Shown here: piece by piece, positions 1-6,321 of the stretch | Numbering within the stretch: the stretch's first letter is position 1 | Layout of the letters: every line of letters starts with the position of its first letter | From: CAZBYL01 sp964496275 | Lineage (GTDB): Bacteria > Synergistota > Synergistia > Synergistales > Synergistaceae | DNA: 14,431 nt | Reading direction: 5' to 3' | Assembly: GCA_964496275.1 (NCBI GenBank) | Contig: CAZBYL010000053.1 | Coordinates: 1 to 14,431, forward strand | The notes under the pieces: generated by a model | Told to the model about the DNA's origin: nothing | Database searches by the model: none | Seen by the model: the letters and a program-made list of their open reading frames with translations, nothing else | Position numbers and translations under genes: made by a program

Positions 1-598
1 CGTGAGGCGCGACTTTAAAAAGCCTGAAAAGAGCACGGCAGGGGGGGTTTCAACTAACGCGCCTGCGTGAGGCGCGACAAAAACTTCAACATATCTGTTG
101 GAATAACAGATGTTTCAACTAACGCGCCTGCGTGAGGCGCGACACGGCGAAGGTCATCAGGGCTTGATGATCCGAGGTTTCAACTAACGCGCCTGCGTGA
201 GGCGCGACCTGAAACACCGGCAGGACAGAGTGAGGTGCGGTTTCAACTAACGCGCCTGCGTGAGGCGCGACCAGTTATCGATTAGATTAGATGTAGAGAC
301 AGCACGTTTCAACTAACGCGCCTGCGTGAGGCGCGACAATTATACTGACTATATTAAACTTTTGTTTATAGTTTCAACTAACGCGCCTGCGTGAGGCGCG
401 ACTTTCCGTCCCTGATACGCAGGGGCGATGATGTCGTTTCAACTAACGCGCCTGCGTGAGGCGCGACCCTACTCAATACCTTTTGAATACCTCTCACGAA
501 GTTTCAACTAACGCGCCTGCGTGAGGCGCGACGGATTCTGCTATATTTTCTGAACTAGGGACAAATGTTTCAACTAACGCGCCTGCGTGAGGCGCGAC
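1..598 (-). CRISPR. Type I-C CRISPR array, 9 full repeats plus one cut repeat, 9 spacers
   Basis: Full 32-nt repeats start at 47, 112, 177, 240, 306, 371, 436, 501 and 567, and the last 13 nt of another occupy 1-13; all copies are identical. On the minus strand the repeat begins GTCGCGCC and ends TTAGTTGAAAC, the usual I-C pattern, so the array is read in the same direction as the cas genes. The repeat folds as a perfect 7-bp stem, CGCGCCT with AGGCGCG, around a 5-nt loop. Cleavage at the 3' base of that stem would leave an 11-nt handle (TTAGTTGAAAC), as known for Cas5c-processed I-C crRNAs. Spacers are 33, 33, 33, 31, 34, 33, 33, 33 and 34 nt in plus-strand order. The leader lies at 599-783, so the spacer at 533-566 is the newest. 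The array continues beyond position 1. I see no spacer that matches elsewhere in the window. Confidence 0.99.
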
Positions 599-783
599 GG
601 TATTTGTATTTATTGTTGATTTTTCAGTATTAAATCCTCTATGTAGCGCGAACCGGAAGATTCGCAGTGTCATGTTACAGGATTTTTTTCATTGTACAAT
701 GTTTTTGTTGATTTGGTCTACAGCGCGAACTTCCTATGGGGAAAATTGTTCAACTTAGGTTCGCGGAAAATAAAGTTTGCATT
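599..783 (-). promoter_or_regulatory. CRISPR leader
   Basis: This AT-rich, gene-free stretch lies between the end of cas2 and the first repeat, where the leader of a I-C array belongs. It should hold the pre-crRNA promoter and the signals for spacer integration, though no clear -35/-10 pair stands out. It contains repeated GC-rich islands in otherwise AT-rich DNA: AGCGCGAAC at 645-653 and again at 722-730 in the same orientation, and GGTTCGCG at 758-765, which is the inverse of CGCGAACC at 647-654. These may be binding sites for a host factor or for Cas1-Cas2, but that is inference. Cas operon transcripts could also run through into the array, since no strong terminator follows cas2. Confidence 0.8.
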
Positions 784-1074
784 TTATAATAAAAGCAATC
801 CTTGAGGATTATATGGTTGTTTTGCTCCGGTATGGGCCACCCTTTTTTCCCAATTTGCACCCAGAAAGTAGTATCTCAGACTATCTTTGTCATGGTCTAT
901 TGTTTTTTCTAGTCTGAATCTTAGTTCTGACCATTGCGCCGGATCAACTAAACACTCAAAAACCGAATATTGGACTCTTTGCCCGTAATTCTCACACAAT
1001 TTGGCAACTTTACGCAGCCGTTTCGCTCCGCCATCACTCTGAACATTGACGTCATAGCTCACCACGACCATCAT
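784..1074 (-). CDS. cas2: CRISPR-associated endoribonuclease/integrase subunit Cas2
   Basis: The 96-residue product is the usual size for Cas2 of subtype I-C. It opens with the ferredoxin-like first strand MMVVVSYDVN, carrying the conserved metal-site aspartate (D8), and contains the family's RVQYSVFEC segment. Cas2 is the dimeric core that bridges two Cas1 dimers in the spacer-integration complex; its nuclease activity is not needed for adaptation in studied systems. A GGAGG ribosome site lies about 9 nt before the first ATG at 1074; a second ATG directly follows, so the start could be one codon later. It begins only 6 nt after cas1 and is the last gene of the operon, next to the leader. Confidence 0.97.
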   Translation of the reverse strand: MMVVVSYDVNVQSDGGAKRLRKVAKLCENYGQRVQYSVFECLVDPAQWSELRFRLEKTIDHDKDSLRYYFLGANWEKRVAHTGAKQPYNPQGLLLL

Positions 1075-1080
1075 AGTACC

Positions 1081-2115
1081 TTACCTCCATACAAACGGCG
1101 GATATTCTTTGATATCTCCCCGTATGTAACGAGCCAAGAGCATTGATTGTAAATATGCCAAGTTTCCTATTTGCATTTTTTCACCTGTGAAAGGGTGTGT
1201 TATTTCATCTTGTTTTCTGGACTGCCATTCTGCAATGACCATTTTTCTTGTCTCTTCATTCATCTCGACAGCACCGCTTGGTGTCAATGTAAATCCTTTC
1301 GCTCTTACCTGCTTCATATTTATGAGAGAGAGTACAAACCTATCTGCCAGCCATGTTCTGAACTCTTCCATCAGGTCAAGAGCAAGGCTGGGTCGCCCCG
1401 ATCTGTCAGTGTGCAGGAAGCCTACAGCGGGGTCAAGTCCGACAGACTCCAATGCAGAAGTAACATCATGAGCAAGTAAGGTGTAAACGTAAGAGAGCAT
1501 TGCGTTCACGTTGTCTGTCGGAGGCCTTCTGTTTCTCCCGATGAATCGGAAATCTTCCTTTTGCTGAATAATCATCAAGTCAAAGAGGTCAAAATAGTTT
1601 TTTGCCGCGATTCCCTCTATTCCTCTCAATTCGTTTATAGACGATAAATGTTTAATTTGCAGTATATAACTGTCAAGCAACGCACAGGTGTTTTTAATGT
1701 GCTTTTCTGAGTCGGGATCCTGCCGGTGGTCGCGTAGGAAACGCTGCAGTACAATTTTGGAGTTAAGCAGCTTACCTAATAAAATGTTGCGAACCAAAGG
1801 TGCACATTTTTCGTCACTGTCGGCAATTCGATACTGTTCTCTTCTGAGCAAGACATTTCCATGAACAGGGCCTTGAACACGAGCTATAAACTTTCCGTAT
1901 TCGGTAAAGAATGCGAGATTTACCCCATGTTCCGCACAGAATCCCATTGCGGGAGCAGTAACATTAACTTGCCCAAAACATAGTATCGATTCAAAGAGGT
2001 GAATAGGAAAAGCTTTGCTTTCCTCTTTGTTTAAGTGGACAATTATGTTCTCGCCCTTCTGAGATATCCACGCCCCCTGTGTTGTGACAAACAAAGTATT
2101 CAGCATACGTCTCAT
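1081..2115 (-). CDS. cas1: CRISPR-associated integrase Cas1 (type I-C)
   Basis: This 344-residue protein is the metal-dependent integrase that inserts prespacers at the leader-repeat junction together with Cas2. The expected active-site residues are present: E167 in RGIEGIAAKNYF, H235 in GFLHTDRSGRPSLAL, and D247/E250 in the following ALDLMEEFR helix. The N-terminal half is the beta-sandwich domain and the C-terminal part is the alpha-helical catalytic domain, as usual. It starts 4 nt after the cas4 stop, with GGAGA about 10 nt upstream of the ATG. Length and sequence look intact, so spacer uptake is probably functional; the identical array repeats and ordered locus agree with this. Confidence 0.98.
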   Translation of the reverse strand: MRRMLNTLFVTTQGAWISQKGENIIVHLNKEESKAFPIHLFESILCFGQVNVTAPAMGFCAEHGVNLAFFTEYGKFIARVQGPVHGNVLLRREQYRIADSDEKCAPLVRNILLGKLLNSKIVLQRFLRDHRQDPDSEKHIKNTCALLDSYILQIKHLSSINELRGIEGIAAKNYFDLFDLMIIQQKEDFRFIGRNRRPPTDNVNAMLSYVYTLLAHDVTSALESVGLDPAVGFLHTDRSGRPSLALDLMEEFRTWLADRFVLSLINMKQVRAKGFTLTPSGAVEMNEETRKMVIAEWQSRKQDEITHPFTGEKMQIGNLAYLQSMLLARYIRGDIKEYPPFVWR

Positions 2116-2119
2116 TTTT

Positions 2120-2797
2120 TTATTCTCCGTCAGATATTTTGTAAAGAGAGTTTATGTACTTCTCTGAAGCGTCGGCGGAAAATGTTACTTCCGGCATACA
2201 AAATTCTTTCATGGAACAGTTCTTACAGTGTTTTCCTTTGTTGGGTATTGCCGACTCTTCACCTTCGAGTAACGCTCTGCCTTTTGCGATTATTCGGCGA
2301 ACGTTTTCCCGCAATGCGGCAGAGAGCTGTATCTCAGAACGTTTTCTTGGCTCACCGTAATAAACCGCACCCAGTGCAATCTTTGCGCCGAGCATCTCTT
2401 CTAGGCAGAGAGCCTGAGCGCAAAGCTGCACTTCGTCGGCATTATCAGGGCGCACACGTCCTCTCTTGTACTCTACCGGGTAGGGCATCCAAAGCTTTTT
2501 TCCAAAACCCGCGGATTGTATTTTAACTCCGTTGACATTGTCGAGGACAAACTCAACCATGTCGGCGATTCCATAGAGCCCCAGCTCCGAAGAACGGAGC
2601 CGGAGCCCTGTTGCCAATTTGATATCCCCACGGCTTTTAAGTCCGATAGAGTGGACATTATCATGCAGGTGAGCGCCTTCCACGGTGAGTATGTTCTCGG
2701 CCCAGAGCTTTTCTACGTGTATCAGTGACCACTGTTTTTCACAAAACATCAGATGTTGAAGTCCTGATATGAGAAGCAGCTCGCTGTCTTCAAACAT
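2120..2797 (-). CDS. cas4: CRISPR-associated Cas4 exonuclease, PAM-selecting prespacer processor
   Basis: The 225-residue protein is a RecB-like nuclease with an iron-sulfur cluster. Visible motifs are C19 (FCEKQW), the H43/H45 region, D79 (YGIADMVE), E109 and K111 (PVEYKRG), Q124 (DEVQLCAQA), and the C-terminal cysteines C191, C194 and C200. The four cysteines are the Fe-S ligands and D79/E109/K111 form the nuclease centre. In I-C systems Cas4 works with Cas1-Cas2 to trim prespacers and keep those with the right PAM and orientation. It follows cas7 by 11 nt. There is no good Shine-Dalgarno sequence before this ATG, unlike all other cas genes here, so translation may be coupled to cas7. The start is favoured because the next internal Met (residue 17) would lie just before the first Fe-S cysteine. 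Confidence 0.97.
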   Translation of the reverse strand: MFEDSELLLISGLQHLMFCEKQWSLIHVEKLWAENILTVEGAHLHDNVHSIGLKSRGDIKLATGLRLRSSELGLYGIADMVEFVLDNVNGVKIQSAGFGKKLWMPYPVEYKRGRVRPDNADEVQLCAQALCLEEMLGAKIALGAVYYGEPRKRSEIQLSAALRENVRRIIAKGRALLEGEESAIPNKGKHCKNCSMKEFCMPEVTFSADASEKYINSLYKISDGE

Positions 2798-2808
2798 ATT
2801 CGTATTGG

Positions 2809-3630
2809 TTAAAATCCCGGAATAACTTCCGGCGCTAAACCGTCTAAAGGTGTTATTTCATAGCTGCCGTCCTGTTTGACACTCAATGTCCCATGAACTT
2901 TTGCCGATGAATATTGACCCGTCTTACAATTATGTTTCCACCAGAAAACATTACACACTCTCATAGTACCTTCGGGACGTGCGGAAGAGGCGTCATTCTC
3001 AAAAAGTTTCGGGAGTATTTTTTTAATCTTTTCCGCATCATCGTCGCTGAAACCCGTTATTTCTGCCAATTGAGGGTTAATGCTTCCGAAGAACAGGTAT
3101 ATACCTTCGTCCACTCTATGCTTCATTCCCATTGTATCCGAGGCTTTTTTACCGTCTTTCGTATCTTCGTTATTCACGCTCTTTGTAATCTGAGTGCTGG
3201 TTATATTGATGGGAGAGACAGAGAAGGCAGTCTGCACCGTCAAAGGCCCTCTTACCCCGATTGACACTCCGGCTTCATCTCCCTTTGTTGCTTTGTACGC
3301 AAAAACTTGGCCGAAAGCTCGAACATCAAACCATTCTTTGCAGGCTGCTGCGGCAGTCTCTTTTTTATCAAGCTTTTTATTAAGGCGGGAGTCTGCGCGG
3401 GCTTTGAGAGATGTGGCATCATCCTTTTTTCTGTCCTCAGACTGCACGAATATTTCGCACCCATCTTCCATAAGTCTGTCACGCATTTTCCGTTTTATGC
3501 AGACATCCGATACTTCTCCTATGCCGTCATAGCTGTGGCGCGGACGGTTTCCGTCAAGGGGATCTCCGTTGGGGTTTGCATTTTTTACAGAAAATATTAC
3601 CGCAAAGTCTATTTTGTTTGAGAGAGCCAT
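2809..3630 (-). CDS. cas7: Cascade backbone subunit Cas7 (Csd2, type I-C)
   Basis: The 273-residue product is the RAMP-type protein that coats the crRNA spacer in several copies and forms the backbone of the I-C Cascade. The N-terminus has the Csd2 signature KNANPNGDPLDGNRPR (residues 16-31), followed by the typical SDVCIKRKMRDRL helix. Further family segments are MGMKHRVDEGIYLFFGSINP in the C-terminal half and the VFWWKH strand. A strong AAGGAGG lies about 11 nt before the ATG, the best ribosome site in the operon after cas3, fitting the need for excess Cas7. It is separated from cas8c by 25 nt and from cas4 by 11 nt. Length is slightly under the usual 280-290 residues but no motif seems missing. 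Confidence 0.98.
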   Translation of the reverse strand: MALSNKIDFAVIFSVKNANPNGDPLDGNRPRHSYDGIGEVSDVCIKRKMRDRLMEDGCEIFVQSEDRKKDDATSLKARADSRLNKKLDKKETAAAACKEWFDVRAFGQVFAYKATKGDEAGVSIGVRGPLTVQTAFSVSPINITSTQITKSVNNEDTKDGKKASDTMGMKHRVDEGIYLFFGSINPQLAEITGFSDDDAEKIKKILPKLFENDASSARPEGTMRVCNVFWWKHNCKTGQYSSAKVHGTLSVKQDGSYEITPLDGLAPEVIPGF

Positions 3631-3655
3631 TATATGTCGTCCTCCTTAATATTTT

Positions 3656-4078
3656 TTAATTGTTTTCTTTAGATTCCGGAGTTTCTTGAGTTTCGCCTTT
3701 CAACTCAGCTTCTTCCGTTTTCTTGTACAGTTCATGGCGCTGACAGTGATATCCGAGAAGAAATTCCGGCGATAATTTTTTATCGTTCTCGTACTCTCCG
3801 TCGGGGAACTTAGCATGTATATCGTCAAGAAGGTCTCTTAGATATTTAAGTTTCTTGGGTCTGCGCGTCTTTAGCCTACTCATATAAGAGCTCAGGTTTC
3901 CCTCAATTGTCGACCACGTTGAATATGGCCTTTCCGAGAATTTCTGCATCAATTTCATCGCAGTAGTATCCCTGCTTTCCCCTGCAACACGCAGAGCACT
4001 ATCTTCCAGATAGTCGGCCACTGCCAGCAGGCGCCCGAACAAGTAGTCACGCATACATCTGTTTTCCTCCAGTGACAT
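3656..4078 (-). CDS. cas11c: Internal Cas11c small subunit, translated from within cas8c
   Basis: Type I-C systems are known to make the Cascade small subunit Cas11 from an internal start near the 3' end of cas8c. Here an in-frame ATG at 4078 (Met 513 of Cas8c) begins MSLEENRCMRDYLFGRLLAV, which resembles the start of known Cas11c proteins (short SL-x-x-N segment, then a YL-x-GRLxA helix). An internal Shine-Dalgarno-like AAAGGGG lies at 4086-4092, leaving 7 nt before the ATG. The product would be 140 residues, mostly helical with a charged tail, a normal Cas11c size. Two copies per complex normally line the belly of Cascade and hold the non-target strand. The start is inferred from sequence only. 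Confidence 0.8.
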   Translation of the reverse strand: MSLEENRCMRDYLFGRLLAVADYLEDSALRVAGESRDTTAMKLMQKFSERPYSTWSTIEGNLSSYMSRLKTRRPKKLKYLRDLLDDIHAKFPDGEYENDKKLSPEFLLGYHCQRHELYKKTEEAELKGETQETPESKENN

Positions 4079-5614
4079 TTGATAACCCCTTTCTATATGT
4101 GCACCCGAATATAGGCCACAGGCTATTCCCATCAATTTGCTATGTTCCCATGGTTCAACTGATAAAGGAGAGGCGGCTCTCCTGCATACGGACAGTAGTA
4201 GGTCGGGAGGAATCGGAGCGCCATCCATGACAGAGGGCAGCAGTCTTGAGACGGTGGATTTCATAAGTTCGGGGCTGGTTTTGCCCGCATAAGCAATTTT
4301 TGCGATTTGATCTATTGCCGGTGCGCCTATAAACTGGTGGTCTTTCCCGAAGAACTGCCTCCATGCGTACCTTATGTGGTAGTTTTCAATTCTTTCAAGA
4401 AATTCCGAGCCCTTTATCTCTCGGTAGTAAGTGACAGCCATTCGCCCCGGAGTGGCTGAATCCAGCGCCATAACCACAATGTCGTCTCTGTCCTTAAGCT
4501 CCGCTCTGTAACCTGATATTTTCTTTTTCAGTTTTAGCGCGTATTCCTGCCCGATATCCTCCGCATTCTCAAAACTTTCAGGCTCAAGCGACGAATCTAT
4601 GAATACATCACCAAGTATTTCGTCCGTGTTTGCGACTAATTTTTGCAAGTTTGCGTTCCTAACAGCCCAAGCGACGATGACCTGCGTATCATTTCTGAAA
4701 GCAGACTGACGGCCTATGAGCCAGCGAAGCGCGGAGTGTGCTTTTTGCGTAACGTCATATCCCACGGTACAGCACTCTTCGGAATCTGAAAAACGACCTC
4801 TGAATGTAAAACCGCTCTGATCATTTGCTGATACTAATTTTGCTTTGTCTCCGGAGTGTCTGATGCGAGCCGGATGGTTTACGGCAAATGGAATATTTTG
4901 CCCGCTCACATAGCATAGATTTTTATTTGTCTGCTGCGACAAGTTAAATGAAATCCACGAGTCTATCAGTGATTCGTTCTTCCATACTCGATCCTCTGCC
5001 ACACCCGGCAGAATAACCTTCCAACGTACCAATGCGGAACCTTGATCTAAGATACTCTTTTTATTTTTGTCCTGTTTCTTGGTGAGGTTTTTGAATATGG
5101 GAGGAGGGTTTTCGCCATCCCAGCTCGTCAGCAAAATATTTTGCTCATCCGCAAAAAGAACCCTGGCTCGGACCAAATCTTTTACTACTTCTTTTTTTGC
5201 GACATATTTTCTTACCGCAGTGAGCATTGGTTCACGCGAATACTTTTCCCAAGCCGAGAGCAAAGAAAGATAGCCCTGTTTTGTGTCGCTTCCGCTTTTA
5301 AAATCATCAAAATATGATGAAGATACTCCGCCGTAATCGGAGTAATCTCCCGCCACATACTGAATTTTGTCACAAAGCGGATGCGGTTCGCCGCCGCTTG
5401 TTCTGCCTGCGGAAGCTTCTGTCGCCGGCAAAAGGGTAATCTCTTTGGCAACGGCTTCAGCACCTTTAAAGTTGCCATCCATGTCCAGAGTTATCTCAAT
5501 GTGCGCCTGCTGTTCAACATGAGCCGGCGGAGTCGGAAGGGATTCTCCGACAAAATTTTCCTTAGATGCCTGGATATTTTCGTACGTTTCATAAAGCTTC
5601 TCCATCCAGCTCAT
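3656..5614 (-). CDS. cas8c: Cascade large subunit Cas8c (Csd1, type I-C)
   Basis: The 652-residue protein is the large subunit that reads the PAM (TTC in studied I-C systems) and recruits Cas3 to the R-loop. The Csd1 core motif is visible at about residues 233-275: LCYVSG, then NHPARIRHSGDKAKLVS and SGFTFRGRF, followed by VGYDVTQKAHSALRWLIGRQ. The C-terminal 140 residues form the Cas11-like helical domain and are also made separately (see Cas11c). The ATG at 5614 is preferred over one six codons upstream because GGAGG sits 8 nt before it and it makes an ATGA overlap with the cas5c stop. The C-terminal tail is rich in Glu and Lys and probably disordered. The protein looks full length. Confidence 0.97.
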   Translation of the reverse strand: MSWMEKLYETYENIQASKENFVGESLPTPPAHVEQQAHIEITLDMDGNFKGAEAVAKEITLLPATEASAGRTSGGEPHPLCDKIQYVAGDYSDYGGVSSSYFDDFKSGSDTKQGYLSLLSAWEKYSREPMLTAVRKYVAKKEVVKDLVRARVLFADEQNILLTSWDGENPPPIFKNLTKKQDKNKKSILDQGSALVRWKVILPGVAEDRVWKNESLIDSWISFNLSQQTNKNLCYVSGQNIPFAVNHPARIRHSGDKAKLVSANDQSGFTFRGRFSDSEECCTVGYDVTQKAHSALRWLIGRQSAFRNDTQVIVAWAVRNANLQKLVANTDEILGDVFIDSSLEPESFENAEDIGQEYALKLKKKISGYRAELKDRDDIVVMALDSATPGRMAVTYYREIKGSEFLERIENYHIRYAWRQFFGKDHQFIGAPAIDQIAKIAYAGKTSPELMKSTVSRLLPSVMDGAPIPPDLLLSVCRRAASPLSVEPWEHSKLMGIACGLYSGAHIERGYQMSLEENRCMRDYLFGRLLAVADYLEDSALRVAGESRDTTAMKLMQKFSERPYSTWSTIEGNLSSYMSRLKTRRPKKLKYLRDLLDDIHAKFPDGEYENDKKLSPEFLLGYHCQRHELYKKTEEAELKGETQETPESKENN

Positions 5615-6321
5615 AGTTCTGCCTCCGCCCAAGCTCCACTGACAAAATTTTTCTTATCCTCAAACTCTGTAGGCTTCATTGAACAGACAAATCTGCTGAT
5701 AAGCGAATCCTGCATCACCGATGCAAAATTAATCACTCCATATTGCATTTTCGGATACCACAGTCTGCTTAGCAATTCGTCATTGTGGGATTCTTCCGGA
5801 TACAGGAAGCTATGAAACATTACGCCGAAGGAAACTTCGTCAACGTCTTTATAGAAACCCTGAGGCGAATCCGTCCACTCAATCGGCTCCACATATCCCT
5901 GACACTCTCTTGTTCCGAGAGAGATATCTCTGGTTCCTCCGCGTTCAAGATACCGCTTAAGCATAGCCATGTGTTTGTTCTCATTTCTGTCGCCCGCAAG
6001 CTGACTTGCATGTTCGTTCCACTCAAAGTGAGCAAGGACATGGTATTCAACGTCAGAAAGATAGTTATAGAACGCAAGGCTGTTGCCGCCGGTATAGTTC
6101 AGAGGCTTAACGCTCTTTGTCTGAGTACGTATAGGTTTCATTACCCGCACCTTGTCAATACGCCATACAAACGTAGGTTTCCAATATATTGACCTGGCAA
6201 TTCCCCGTAACGCCTCGTAAGTGGGGACATGGTAAGAACACTTTTCTCCGCCTATCCTGGTGACAGGGTCGGAGAAGAGCGCATACTTTCCCCACAAGCG
6301 AAAAGCAATACTGTTTTTCAT
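5611..6321 (-). CDS. cas5c: Cas5c, crRNA-processing endoribonuclease and Cascade foot subunit
   Basis: The 236-residue RAMP protein replaces Cas6 in type I-C: it cuts the repeat at the 3' base of its hairpin and stays bound to the 11-nt handle. The residues recognised as catalytic in Bacillus halodurans Cas5d are at the same numbers here: Y46 (ARSIYWKP), K116 and H117 (NENKHMAML), followed by the RYLERGGTRDISLGTREC segment. The start at 6321 is chosen because GGAGGTGG lies upstream and the ATG overlaps the cas3 stop by one base (TAATG); the longer frame upstream runs inside cas3. It overlaps cas8c by 4 nt. It should process the array and, if the model below holds, also the CreR-like RNA upstream of cas3, whose handle is identical. 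Confidence 0.97.
   Translation of the reverse strand: MKNSIAFRLWGKYALFSDPVTRIGGEKCSYHVPTYEALRGIARSIYWKPTFVWRIDKVRVMKPIRTQTKSVKPLNYTGGNSLAFYNYLSDVEYHVLAHFEWNEHASQLAGDRNENKHMAMLKRYLERGGTRDISLGTRECQGYVEPIEWTDSPQGFYKDVDEVSFGVMFHSFLYPEESHNDELLSRLWYPKMQYGVINFASVMQDSLISRFVCSMKPTEFEDKKNFVSGAWAEAEL

Noticed and set aside
5614..5632. Longer Cas8c start at 5632
   Set aside because: The upstream Met lacks a ribosome site, and GGAGG lies inside the extra codons, placed correctly for the ATG at 5614 that overlaps the cas5c stop.
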